Assembly (NCBI GenBank): GCA_031258375.1
Contig: JAIRMX010000137.1
Coordinates: 1 to 8,536, forward strand
Length of the DNA stretch: 8,536 nt
DNA from: Elusimicrobiota bacterium
GTDB lineage: Bacteria > Elusimicrobiota > Elusimicrobia > Elusimicrobiales > Elusimicrobiaceae
Direction of reading: 5' to 3'
The position numbers were made by a program, and so were the translations under genes. Of the stretch, positions 1-6,986 are shown one piece after another (positions within the stretch are counted from its first letter, which is position 1; each line of letters begins with the position of its first letter). Under the pieces are notes generated by a model. That model was not told where the DNA came from. It ran no database searches and saw nothing but the letters and a program-made list of their open reading frames with translations.

Positions 1-68
1 GCGGCGAGGGATTTAATATTGTTGTTAGAACTGTTTTCTTTAAATCTCTCTTCCGACTTATATTTAGT

Positions 69-91
69 TCCCCGATTACAACACTCGGGGA
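69..91. repeat. GC-rich hairpin, possible dispersed palindromic repeat
   Basis: The arms TCCCCGA and TCGGGGA pair perfectly over 7 bp around a 9-base loop. This stands out as GC-rich in an AT-rich intergenic region. Its form resembles short palindromic elements with CCCCGA...TCGGGG arms that recur across some bacterial genomes, but no second copy lies in the window, so the dispersed nature is inferred. There is no T-run on either side, so it is not a standard terminator. Confidence 0.4.
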
Positions 92-176
92 CAAGCTTTA
101 CGAAAGAGAGAAAGCGGCATATTATCTTCGAGGCTGCGGAGTTTTTTATAAAACCGGATAGGAAAGGTTTAAGTCT

Positions 177-211
177 AACGGCCAACGGCCAACGGCCAAC
201 GGCCAACGGCC
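177..211. repeat. Heptanucleotide tandem repeat (AACGGCC)x5
   Basis: Five perfect head-to-tail copies of AACGGCC occupy positions 177-211. The unit contains the self-complementary GGCC, so neighbouring copies can pair as small hairpins. Because 7 is not a multiple of 3, a change in copy number would shift any reading frame across it, but no gene is supported here. This is a short simple-sequence repeat likely to vary by replication slippage. Confidence 0.85.
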
Positions 212-372
212 AAAACAACATTAAGAGAAAGGCTTTTATTTTTTATCATATTATTCCTCCGCATTTTACAGAAACAAGGTTTAAAAAATAATACAAAATA
301 TGTTCATAAGAAAGCAATACAGAGATACAATCCTAAAAAAATTTACTTGTTGAAAAATAGCAAATAAGGAAT

Positions 373-2355
373 TTATTTTAGCCCAAGATGTTTTAAAAAC
401 GGTTTGCTGCTGACGCTGCGGCCTAAAAAATTTTTTACGAGTTTCTTTTCTTCATAGCTGCCGCCGACGGCTAAAATCGTTTTGCGGAATTTTTTTCCTG
501 TTTGCGGATTGAAGATTCCGCGTTTTTCAAACTCGCTGAAAAAATCCTGCGCGATAACTTCCGCCCATAAATAGCCGTAATACCCCGCGTCGTATCCGCC
601 CATAATATGGTCAAAACTCGCCTGCGGGTAAGTATTCTTTGTCATGGGAATTTTCGTTATTTTAAGCTCGTTGTCCGCCCACATTTTCGTCGAGTTCGCG
701 CGAATGTTTGACGTGTTATATTTCATATCAATCTGCGCAAGAAAATTTTGATGCATGTAAAAATTTCCCACTCCGTGATTTTTTGCCGCGAGCATTTTTT
801 TTATGGTTTTATCGTCCAGCGGCCTGCCTGTTTTATAATGTTTAGAAATTTGTTTTAGAACTTTTGGATGCCATGCCCAGTTTTCCAAAATTTGAGACGG
901 AACTTCCACAAAATCGCGCGATACGGCCGTACCGGAAATACTTTCGTATTTTGCTTCTGTTAAAGCATTATGCAGAACATGTCCGAATTCATGAAACAGA
1001 GTTGCGACTTCGCCGTGTTTTAAAAGCGAAGGAATATTTTTTGCCGGCGGATTTAAATTTGCAACTATTGCCGTAAACGGCGTTTGATACGAACCGTCTT
1101 TTTTGAGTTTGCCGCTGACTAAATCAAAACACGCCGCGTGTTTATATTTGCCTTCGCGCGGATATAAATCCATATAAATATAAGCGATAGTTTTTTTTGC
1201 GGAAGAGTCTTTTAACGCGAAAGTTTTTACGTCTTTGTGCCAAACGGGAATTTTGACGCTTTCGAAGCGAATGCCGAACAGTCTGCCAAAAATTTTAAAC
1301 ATATTTTGTATTACGATATCGGCTTGAAAAAATTCTTTTAGTTTTTCGTGGTCTATATCGTAATGAGTTTTTTTATGCAAATTGCTCCAGTATCCCTTTT
1401 CCCATGCGTTAAACAATTCGGATTTTACGCCGATTTTTTCTTCTTTTAATTTCAGCCATTCTTTATTTTCTTTTGCGGCGAGCGGCCGCAGTTTGTTTTC
1501 CAAATCCGTCAAAAAATTCATTACGGTTTGCGGATTTTTTGCCATTCGCACGTCAAGACGGTTCTCCGCGTGGTTTTTGTAGCCGAGCAATTTGGCCGTT
1601 TTTGCGCGAAGCAGAAAAGTGCTTTCCATAAGTTTTACATTCTGCAAGCCGCCGCGGCGGGAATATTTAAATTCAAGTTTTCTCCTTGCGTCGTCGTCTT
1701 GAGCGTTAGACATAAAGGGAATATAATCGGGATAATTAAGAGTGATAATATATTTTCCGTTTTTTGTCTTGGTAAGTTTGTTTATATAATCTTGAGGGAG
1801 CCCTTTAAGCTGCGCTTGCGTTACGATAAGATTATCTTTATAATCGCGTATATTTTTTGAAAAGTTTATTGAATTTTTTGCAAGGATTTTATTTAATGCT
1901 CTGAATTTGCTAAGTTTTTTATCGTCCAACATAAGACCGCTTTTTTTGAAGCCTGTCATAGTGTCTTTTAACATTTTTGCTTCAATCTCGCCGAGTTTTG
2001 GATTTGTATCCGCGTAATCTTTAAAAGCTTTATAAATATCTCTGCGCGTTGCAAGATCTATCATGTATTTGCTTATTTCTTGCTGCAGAGCGAGGGCTGC
2101 GTTTCTTAATTTTTTATCTTCTGAGACATAAGCTAAAAATCCCGCCTGCCCCAAAGCGTGAGAATATTTTGTAAAAGCTTCTTCATAGGCGAGGAAAGTG
2201 TTTTCAAAAGTGCGGTTTCGTTTTGGGATTTCAACTATATTTTTTAAATCTTGTTCCAGAACAACGCGGGCAGCAGCTTCGCGCGGCGCAAGGTCTTCTG
2301 CCGCGTAATTAAAATGTAAAAATCCATTTTTATCAAACATATTTTTTCCCATCAT
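373..2355 (-). CDS. M3-family zinc oligopeptidase (thimet oligopeptidase / oligopeptidase A type)
   Basis: This is a metallopeptidase that cleaves short peptides, probably in the cytoplasm since no signal peptide or membrane segment is visible. From the start chosen here it has 660 residues, the usual size for family M3. The zinc site HEFGH lies at about residues 455-459, and the third ligand is Glu484 in the conserved SRDFVEVPSQ segment, exactly 25 residues after the second His, as in thimet oligopeptidase. A Tyr-rich GGYDAGYYGYLW segment near residues 585-597 supplies the usual substrate-binding tyrosines. The frame stays open for 15 codons upstream to an ATG at 2400, but that ATG lacks a good ribosome site, whereas the ATG at 2355 has AAGGA nine bases before it. 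The gene is transcribed away from the polyamine operon and stands alone. The family call is secure; natural substrates are unknown. Confidence 0.93.
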   Translation of the reverse strand: MMGKNMFDKNGFLHFNYAAEDLAPREAAARVVLEQDLKNIVEIPKRNRTFENTFLAYEEAFTKYSHALGQAGFLAYVSEDKKLRNAALALQQEISKYMIDLATRRDIYKAFKDYADTNPKLGEIEAKMLKDTMTGFKKSGLMLDDKKLSKFRALNKILAKNSINFSKNIRDYKDNLIVTQAQLKGLPQDYINKLTKTKNGKYIITLNYPDYIPFMSNAQDDDARRKLEFKYSRRGGLQNVKLMESTFLLRAKTAKLLGYKNHAENRLDVRMAKNPQTVMNFLTDLENKLRPLAAKENKEWLKLKEEKIGVKSELFNAWEKGYWSNLHKKTHYDIDHEKLKEFFQADIVIQNMFKIFGRLFGIRFESVKIPVWHKDVKTFALKDSSAKKTIAYIYMDLYPREGKYKHAACFDLVSGKLKKDGSYQTPFTAIVANLNPPAKNIPSLLKHGEVATLFHEFGHVLHNALTEAKYESISGTAVSRDFVEVPSQILENWAWHPKVLKQISKHYKTGRPLDDKTIKKMLAAKNHGVGNFYMHQNFLAQIDMKYNTSNIRANSTKMWADNELKITKIPMTKNTYPQASFDHIMGGYDAGYYGYLWAEVIAQDFFSEFEKRGIFNPQTGKKFRKTILAVGGSYEEKKLVKNFLGRSVSSKPFLKHLGLK

Positions 2356-2364
2356 AAAATGCTT

Positions 2365-2369
2365 TCCTT
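2365..2369 (-). promoter_or_regulatory. Ribosome binding site deciding the oligopeptidase start
   Basis: On the minus strand AAGGA (within AAAGGAAA) lies nine bases before the ATG at 2355, which is followed directly by a second ATG at 2352. The further upstream ATG at 2400 is preceded only by TTTTAAGAA. This favours the shorter protein. Confidence 0.6.
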
Positions 2370-2413
2370 TTAATATTGAGCAATCGCTCTTTGGTTTCAT
2401 TTCTTAAAATTAA

Positions 2414-2442
2414 TTGTGTCTTTTATAATAATATTTTATAAA
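2414..2442 (+). promoter_or_regulatory. Candidate promoter of the polyamine operon
   Basis: TTGTGT (2414-2419) and TATAAA (2437-2442) are separated by 17 bp and would start transcription near 2449. An alternative -10, TATAAT, sits at 2424-2429 with a poor -35. The region is very AT-rich, so the choice between them is uncertain. The divergent oligopeptidase promoter must share this 116-bp gap (from the upstream ATG at 2400) or 161-bp gap (from the preferred start at 2355). Confidence 0.35.
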
Positions 2443-2454
2443 ATAATATTGTAA

Positions 2455-2488
2455 TGGGTATATAGCCCAAACGACCCTGACTTCAGGG
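2455..2488 (+). promoter_or_regulatory. Two small hairpins in the leader of the arginine decarboxylase gene
   Basis: Between the candidate promoter and the start codon are two adjacent inverted repeats: TGGG/CCCA (2455-2469, 7-base loop) and CCCTGA/TCAGGG (2475-2488, a nearly perfect palindrome). The second ends 28 bp before the ATG. They may form a regulatory leader or a protein operator. They fit no riboswitch I know; in particular the loops lack the ACGR of guanidine-II elements. Confidence 0.35.
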
Positions 2489-2516
2489 AATATCATTTAA
2501 GAGAGAGAACGAAAAA

Positions 2517-3068
2517 ATGTATGAACCATTCGTCCCGAAAGAAGTATTTCTTACTAAAGGTGTCGGCAGACATAAAGAAAAACTCGCAAGCTTTGAAGAA
2601 GCTTTGAGAGATGCAAAAATAGCAAAATATAATCTTGTGCCGGTGTCAAGCATATTCCCGCCAAAGTGTCAGGTGATTTCAGTAGAAAAAGGCATAGCGG
2701 CTTTGCAAGCCGGACAAATACTGCACTGCGTTATCAGCCGAAATACAAGTAATGAAAACAGGCGTTTAATTTCAGCTTCTGTCGGAATGGCTTTGCCTAA
2801 AGACCGCAATACTCACGGATATATATCGGAACATCACTCTTTTGGCGAAACAGACCAAAAAGCCGGCGATTATGCCGAAGATCTGGCCGCGATGATGTTG
2901 TCGACGACTTTGGGAATTGAATTTGATAATAACACGACATGGAATCAAAAGGAAGAAATTTGGAAAATGAGCGGCAAAATAGTAAAAACCACTAATATAA
3001 CGCAATCTGCAATATGTTGCGACGGAGTGTGGACAACGGTGGTAGCCGCGGCGGTATTTGTGAAGTAA
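2517..3068 (+). CDS. Pyruvoyl-dependent arginine decarboxylase
   Basis: Makes agmatine and CO2 from arginine using a self-generated pyruvoyl cofactor instead of pyridoxal phosphate. The 183-residue protein has the family's hallmark processing site, VPVSSIFPP at residues 41-49. By homology to the archaeal and chlamydial enzymes, the chain should split between Ser44 and Ser45, leaving a ~44-residue beta chain and an alpha chain whose first residue becomes the pyruvoyl group. The conserved GYISEHHSFGE segment at residues 101-111 carries the acidic active-site region. The start ATG has a weak purine-rich AAGAGAGAG site upstream. It is the first gene of an operon, 10 bp ahead of agmatinase, so its product feeds putrescine formation. 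An acid-resistance role, as proposed for chlamydial AaxB, is less likely because no arginine-agmatine antiporter is adjacent. Confidence 0.93.
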   Translation: MYEPFVPKEVFLTKGVGRHKEKLASFEEALRDAKIAKYNLVPVSSIFPPKCQVISVEKGIAALQAGQILHCVISRNTSNENRRLISASVGMALPKDRNTHGYISEHHSFGETDQKAGDYAEDLAAMMLSTTLGIEFDNNTTWNQKEEIWKMSGKIVKTTNITQSAICCDGVWTTVVAAAVFVK

Positions 3069-3078
3069 AAAGGATTTT

Positions 3079-3966
3079 ATGTACCCTGAAACAGTAAAAC
3101 ATTTTCTGGCCGTCGAAGACGGCCAGCCTTCTTTAAAACAATCAGATTTTGCAGTTATACCCGTGCCTTACGAGCGCACGGTTTCATACGGCGGCGGAAC
3201 AGAAAGAGGCCCGCAGGCAATTTTGAACGCATCCCCGCAAGTTGAACTTTGGGACGAAGAAACAAAAACGGAAACTTATAAACACGGCATACATACGTTG
3301 CCGCCGATTAACTGCAAAGGCAGCGAACAAGCCGTTTTTGCAAGAATAGAAAAATATGTCGAAAATTATTTGACAAAAAATAATCCCTTTCCGTTTTTTC
3401 TCGGCGGAGAACATTCGATATCGCAGGCTTTGATTAATCCCTATATCAATAAATACGGCAAAAAATTATCCGTTTTACACTTTGACGCGCATGCGGATTT
3501 ACGTAGAGAATATTTTGGCGACACGCGTTCTCATGCTTGCGCGGTTTATCCGGCTTCGCGTAAAGTAAGATTAGTTCAAGTCGGAATACGCAGCGTCGGG
3601 CTGGAAGAAAAACAGAATATTAATTCGGGTAATGTAAAAACTTTTTTAATGCATAAAAATTTAGACATTAAAAAATTAATTCCGCAAGTGCTTACAAATT
3701 TAACGGATACTGTTTATATGACTATAGACGTTGACGGTTTTGACCCTTCCGTAATTCCGGGCACGGGCACGCCGCAGCCCGGCGGTTTTATGTGGTACGA
3801 GGCTTTAGCTCTTTTTAAAGCAATAATTGCGAAAAAAAATATTGCCGCCGTTGATATTGTCGAGACCGCTCCGATAAAAGGCTCTCATATAACCGAATTT
3901 AACGTCGCAAAACTTATTTACCGTTTAATGGGATATCTTAGCTTAAAAAAGGAAAATATTACATAA
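3079..3966 (+). CDS. speB: Agmatinase (ureohydrolase family)
   Basis: Hydrolyses agmatine to putrescine and urea in the cytoplasm with a two-manganese centre. The 295-residue protein has the complete ureohydrolase metal set: GGEHS (His112), DAHAD (Asp136, His138, Asp140) and TIDVDGFDP (Asp217, Asp219), plus the GTGTPQPGG loop at 228-236 and Glu262 in ETAP. A ribosome site, AAAAGGA, lies just before the ATG, 10 bp after the decarboxylase stop. The family also includes arginases, guanidinobutyrases and guanidine hydrolases. Agmatine is preferred as substrate here because the preceding gene makes it. The stop codon TAATG overlaps the next start by one base, which implies coupled translation of the methyltransferase. 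Confidence 0.9.
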   Translation: MYPETVKHFLAVEDGQPSLKQSDFAVIPVPYERTVSYGGGTERGPQAILNASPQVELWDEETKTETYKHGIHTLPPINCKGSEQAVFARIEKYVENYLTKNNPFPFFLGGEHSISQALINPYINKYGKKLSVLHFDAHADLRREYFGDTRSHACAVYPASRKVRLVQVGIRSVGLEEKQNINSGNVKTFLMHKNLDIKKLIPQVLTNLTDTVYMTIDVDGFDPSVIPGTGTPQPGGFMWYEALALFKAIIAKKNIAAVDIVETAPIKGSHITEFNVAKLIYRLMGYLSLKKENIT

Positions 3967-4890
3967 TGAACGCTGAAACTAATAAATCCGTATTGTACGA
4001 ATCTTTAAGAGAATGTTTTGTTTGCGGTTTTGGAGATTTTACTAAAATTTGCCGTCGTAAAGATTTTGACACGCAGCTTGGCGAGTTTGATATTGTCGAA
4101 TGCAAACATTGTAAAATGATTTATACCCTTAAAAGGCCTACGGAGCAAACTCTTCCGTTTTTATATCTAATCAGAAACACAAGGAATTTTGATAACGGAT
4201 CCGTTTGGTTTATTGATTTTCTCAAAAGGTTTTTGGCAAAAAGACAAATAAAGAACTATATGAAAAGATTGAACTTTCCCCCTAAATCTTTTGTTGATTT
4301 TGGCTGTGGTAATGGTTTATATGCATGTGCTGTTAAGAGATTATTTCCTCGGCTGAAAGTATCCGCCGTTGACTTTTCAAAAATTGTTCCGGCAAAAATA
4401 CAAGAATATGTAGGAGGGGGGGGGGGGGTATTTTATCTTATATTCCCACGCCGGATTTTTTTGCAATACTCAGAAATATGATGTGATTTTATTACGGCAT
4501 GTTTTAGAACACGCTCTTAACCCCATAGCTCTTTTGAAACAATTAAAAACTAAAATAAATAGCGGCGGATATTTGATAATTGAAGTTCCAAACGTCTATT
4601 CCGGCCAATCCAAATTCTTTGGCAAATGGTCGCAATTTTGGTATGTTCCTTATCATACTACTCACTTCACAAAAGAAAACATAAAGAATTTAATGGATAA
4701 ATTAGAATTTTCTCGCGTAGTTTACGGCGGACAAGAAATGCCTATTCTCAGCAATAATTTGGCCAATATCTTTAACAAGCCGCTAAACAATATCTTTAGA
4801 GTTCTTGGTATGCTTTTATATCCGTTTCAACTTTTAGCGGATTTTTTCACAAATTCGCCGACGGTAATTACAGTAATTGCCAAAATTTAA
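3966..4890 (+). pseudogene. Class I SAM-dependent methyltransferase split by a G13 tract (possibly phase-variable, OFF state)
   Basis: As written, translation from 3966 stops at 4481 after 171 codons. Removing one G from the run at 4416-4428 joins it to the frame ending at 4890, giving a 307-residue protein of normal family length. The N-terminal half has a zinc-ribbon-like pair, C17-x2-C20 and C46-x2-C49, then the SAM-binding motif DFGCGNG at 111-117 and the acidic VDFS at 135-138. The other half continues with YDVILLRHVLEH and HTTHFTKENIKNLM and ends in the hydrophobic tail typical of this group. Such Methyltransf_23-like enzymes often modify cell-surface sugars or secondary metabolites; the substrate here is unknown. 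The start overlaps the agmatinase stop (TAATG). No second defect exists, which argues against ordinary gene decay and for length switching, transcript slippage or a sequencing error. Confidence 0.85.
4416..4428 (+). repeat. Homopolymer tract of 13 G inside the methyltransferase gene
   Basis: Thirteen consecutive G, preceded by GGA, lie in a region that is otherwise AT-rich. In frame they encode glycines in the loop after the SAM-binding strand, where a change in glycine number could be tolerated. Lengths of 9, 12 or 15 G restore the full frame; 13 G gives early termination at 4481. Tracts like this act as contingency switches in Campylobacter and Helicobacter. Confidence 0.9.
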
Positions 4891-4913
4891 AAAATATTGC
4901 GTAATAAATTTGT

Positions 4914-4934
4914 AGTTAGCTAAACTAACTTTTT
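4914..4934 (+). terminator. Rho-independent-type terminator after the methyltransferase
   Basis: AGTTAG and CTAACT form a 6-bp stem around a CTAAA loop and run directly into TTTTT, 24 bases past the methyltransferase stop. The stem is AT-rich and so weak, but the placement at the end of the plus-strand operon, ahead of the convergent parB, fits. Confidence 0.6.
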
Positions 4935-5007
4935 ATTTAGAAATCGACAAAATTATATAATTCTAAAAACAGGGCTGAGATTTTGTAACATAGAAATATC
5001 CTTTTAT

Positions 5008-5027
5008 AAGTTTTCACGTGAAAACTT
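5008..5027. promoter_or_regulatory. parS: parS-like centromere site 1
   Basis: A perfect 20-bp palindrome containing the 18-bp AGTTTTCACGTGAAAACT that recurs twice upstream of parA. It shares the 12-bp core TTTCACGTGAAA with the well-known parS consensus TGTTTCACGTGAAACA. It lies 90 bp beyond the parB stop codon, in the gap between the convergent operons. Confidence 0.85.
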
Positions 5028-5117
5028 TATGCCAAAACTGACGGACGAGGATTTCTAATTTGTTATGCTTTTTAGATATTTTACAGCAAGGATAAAAAGA
5101 AAGAACCTACGCGCCGG

Positions 5118-5981
5118 CTATAACATTTTATTTTTTAATCTTTCGGTAATTCTTTCAAGTTCTTCAGCCGTATTATAATACAAAATAAGAGAACCTTTGC
5201 CTGTTTTTGAAGTCTGACGGAGTTCTACTTTTGTCCCTAATGCTTCCTGCAAACTTTGCTCAAAAGAAGCCGCATCCGGCGATTTATTCTTACTTTTGTT
5301 TTGTTTTTCGTTTAAAATGCTGCGGGCGGCATTTTCTGCCTGTCTGACAGATATTTTGGAGGAAAGTATTTTTTTAAAAAGAACAATCCTTTTTTTATTG
5401 TCTGGAATCATAAGCAGCGCGCGGCCATGCCCTTCGTTTAAAGAGCCTTGTTCTATTGATTTTTGTATTTCGTCGTCCAGCGTTAACAATCGCAGAGAAT
5501 TAGAAACCGCTGCTTTTGATTTGCCGCAATATTCGCCGATTTCTGTTTGCGATATATGGAATTTTTGCATTAAACTTTTATAACCTAAGGCCGTCTCAAT
5601 CGGATTTAGATCTTCGCGTTGTATGTTTTCTATAAGCGCAAGCGCGCACATTTGTTTATCATCAAGTTTTGCATGTACGATAGCGTCAATTTCTTTGAAG
5701 CCGGCTAATTGGCAAGCGCGAAAACGCCTTTCTCCGACTACTAATTCATATTTGTCAAGGCCGCCGTCGTAAACAACTACCACGGGCTGCGTGAGACCAT
5801 GCTGCCGTATGGATTGCGCGAGTTCTTTTAGGCTTTCTTCTTTGAAAGTTTTACGCGGTTGAAATCTGTTTGGAATAATTTTATCTAAAGGGATTTTTTG
5901 TATGCCATTATTTTCTTTATCCGTTGGTATTTGCGCTCCGCCAAGTAATGCTTCAAGTCCTCTGCCTAAAGATTGTCTCAT
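5118..5981 (-). CDS. parB: Chromosome-partitioning protein ParB (Spo0J family)
   Basis: Binds parS, loads as a CTP-dependent sliding clamp and recruits SMC, with ParA driving origin segregation. The 287-residue protein has all family parts in order: the N-terminal SLGRGLEALL peptide that stimulates ParA, the ParB/sulfiredoxin-like CTPase domain (about 28-120) with GERRFR at 83-88 and ENIQREDLNPIE at 118-129, a helix-turn-helix at about 144-166 (SQTEIGEYCGKSKAAVSNSLRLL region), the conserved GHGRALL at 184-190, and a C-terminal dimerisation region after a Lys/Asn-rich linker (226-234). It starts 3 bp after parA with a perfect GGAGGA site inside the parA end, so the two are one transcript. Three identical parS-like palindromes flank the pair, its presumed targets. 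Confidence 0.96.
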   Translation of the reverse strand: MRQSLGRGLEALLGGAQIPTDKENNGIQKIPLDKIIPNRFQPRKTFKEESLKELAQSIRQHGLTQPVVVVYDGGLDKYELVVGERRFRACQLAGFKEIDAIVHAKLDDKQMCALALIENIQREDLNPIETALGYKSLMQKFHISQTEIGEYCGKSKAAVSNSLRLLTLDDEIQKSIEQGSLNEGHGRALLMIPDNKKRIVLFKKILSSKISVRQAENAARSILNEKQNKSKNKSPDAASFEQSLQEALGTKVELRQTSKTGKGSLILYYNTAEELERITERLKNKML

Positions 5982-5984
5982 AAA

Positions 5985-6818
5985 TTATCCTCCAAAGTCA
6001 AAATCCGCTTTTGAATCTACGGAATGTTGAAATTCTCTGTATTCGCCGGGTTTTGCGCCGCGTCTTTCCAAAAATTCTATAGCCAAATCTAAATAAGCTC
6101 TTGCGCCGCGGCAAGAAGGGTCATATTCAAAAATACTTTGGCCAAAACTTGGCGCCTCCGCCAAGCGGATATTGCGCGGAATAGGGGTTTTATAAACTTT
6201 ATCCCCATAAAATTTAGAAATTTCATCTTTAACCTGATTGGATAAATTCATACGCGCATCGTACATTGTCAGCACTCCGCCGTCAACTTTAAGCTGCGGA
6301 CTTAAAAATTGTTTCACTTTGCCGGTAGTATTTATAAAATGAGCCAGCCCTTCCATTGCATAATATTCGCATTGTATAGGAGAGATTACATTATCTGCGG
6401 CTACAAGCGCATTAATAGTAAGCAGGCTTAGCGAAGGCGGGCAATCTATAATAATGAAATCGTACATTTTTTTTATAGTAGAAAGAGTTTCTTTTAAAAC
6501 TTTTTCTCTGCCGGGAATATTTACGAGTTCTACGTCCGCTCCCGAAAGATCTTTGCTTGCCGGCAAAACGTCAAGCAATTCATGGCTGGTTTGTTTTATG
6601 ACGTCTTTAAACGCGGCGTTTTTAGTAATAAGATGATAAATAGATTTTTCTCCGTCTTTTAAAATTATGCCAAGCCCGGAACCCGCATTGCTTTGCGGGT
6701 CAAAATCTACTAACAAAACTTCTTTACCAAGACAGGCAAGAGCATAAGAAAGATTGACGGAAGTAGTTGTTTTCCCCACTCCGCCTTTTTGATTTGCTAT
6801 ACAAACTATTTCGCCCAT
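5985..6818 (-). CDS. parA: Chromosome-partitioning ATPase ParA (Soj family)
   Basis: A Walker ATPase whose ATP-bound dimers coat the nucleoid and pull ParB-parS complexes apart. With the start chosen here it has 277 residues: the deviant Walker A KGGVGKTTT at 11-19 (signature Lys11, Lys16), the A' motif VDFDPQ at 37-42 with catalytic Asp40, and Walker B IIIDCPPSL at 122-130. The frame is open 20 codons further upstream to 6878, but Soj proteins begin just before IANQKGGVGKT, and the ATG at 6818 has GGGAG ten bases upstream, so the short form is preferred. The C-terminus is about 20 residues longer than typical Soj and ends in DFDFGG, whose last codons double as the parB ribosome site. Two parS-like sites lie 86 and 169 bp upstream of the start. 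Confidence 0.96.
   Translation of the reverse strand: MGEIVCIANQKGGVGKTTTSVNLSYALACLGKEVLLVDFDPQSNAGSGLGIILKDGEKSIYHLITKNAAFKDVIKQTSHELLDVLPASKDLSGADVELVNIPGREKVLKETLSTIKKMYDFIIIDCPPSLSLLTINALVAADNVISPIQCEYYAMEGLAHFINTTGKVKQFLSPQLKVDGGVLTMYDARMNLSNQVKDEISKFYGDKVYKTPIPRNIRLAEAPSFGQSIFEYDPSCRGARAYLDLAIEFLERRGAKPGEYREFQHSVDSKADFDFGG
5988..5993 (-). promoter_or_regulatory. parB ribosome binding site embedded in the parA 3' end
   Basis: GGAGGA on the minus strand, six bases before the parB ATG, is a near-perfect Shine-Dalgarno sequence. It also encodes the final Gly-Gly of ParA. Ribosomes ending parA translation would uncover or reuse it, coupling the two proteins. Confidence 0.75.
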
Positions 6819-6828
6819 AATTTTTGTT

Positions 6829-6833
6829 CTCCC
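6829..6833 (-). promoter_or_regulatory. Ribosome binding site deciding the parA start
   Basis: GGGAG on the minus strand lies ten bases before the ATG at 6818. The in-frame ATG at 6878 would add 20 residues rich in Lys, Arg and Tyr that Soj proteins do not have. That upstream stretch also overlaps the candidate promoter, which supports it being untranslated. Confidence 0.6.
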
Positions 6834-6858
6834 AACGGTTAATAGTCGTTTTAAATAT

Positions 6859-6885
6859 TTAATATAACTTTGAGACATAAGTCAA
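6859..6885 (-). promoter_or_regulatory. Candidate parAB promoter, proximal
   Basis: On the minus strand TTGACT (6885-6880) is a 5/6 match to the -35 consensus. It is followed 15 bp later by TATTAA (6864-6859), a weak -10. The spacing is short and the DNA is AT-rich. If used, the message would start about 35 bases before the parA ATG. Confidence 0.3.
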
Positions 6886-6903
6886 TAGTCTTGTGAGCGA
6901 AAA

Positions 6904-6921
6904 AGTTTTCACGTGAAAACT
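6904..6921. promoter_or_regulatory. parS: parS-like centromere site 2, at the parAB promoter
   Basis: The same perfect 18-bp palindrome AGTTTTCACGTGAAAACT as the other two sites. Just upstream, on the minus strand, is a consensus -10 box TATAAT (6930-6925) without a good -35. A transcript from it would begin in or next to this palindrome, so ParB binding could repress parAB. That autoregulation is inferred from position only. Confidence 0.87.
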
Positions 6922-6949
6922 AATATTATAAATTATGCATACTAAGGAT

Positions 6950-6979
6950 ATCGTTTTTTGCGCAGACGAACGATTTTTT
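6950..6979. repeat. Inverted repeat between the two upstream parS sites
   Basis: ATCGTT (6950-6955) and AACGAT (6969-6974) are perfect inverse complements 13 bases apart, and the second runs into TTTTTT. It resembles a weak plus-strand terminator or an operator, but no plus-strand gene precedes it. Confidence 0.25.
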
Positions 6980-6986
6980 GTTAAAG

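Larger units (their letters stand above)
1..372. other. Gene-free left flank with repeats
   Basis: No convincing gene is seen here. One frame stays open for about 90 codons from a TTG, but it runs straight through a GC-rich hairpin and a 7-bp tandem repeat and matches no protein family I recognise. The stretch ends in AT-rich DNA just past the stop codon of the oligopeptidase gene. On the minus strand, immediately after that stop, a weak AT-only inverted repeat (AAATAA/TTATTT) precedes a T-rich stretch. It could help end transcription but is too weak to call. Confidence 0.5.

Noticed and set aside
19..291. Open frame of 90 codons from a TTG
   Set aside because: It runs through a hairpin and a 7-bp tandem repeat, uses a rare start and resembles no known protein family.
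1528..1860. Plus-strand 110-codon frame
   Set aside because: Antisense to the M3 oligopeptidase coding region, which is complete and conserved in the other direction.
2401..2516. Guanidine (mini-ykkC type) riboswitch upstream of the decarboxylase-agmatinase operon
   Set aside because: Two hairpins exist, but their loops are not ACGR and the ACGA in the region falls between the hairpins.
4970..4985. GGGCTGAGATTT resembling the CTGAGA box of a TPP riboswitch
   Set aside because: The rest of the THI element (the TGAxxTGGxTAAT-like half and the AGGGAA end) is missing, and the next plus-strand gene is more than 2 kb away.
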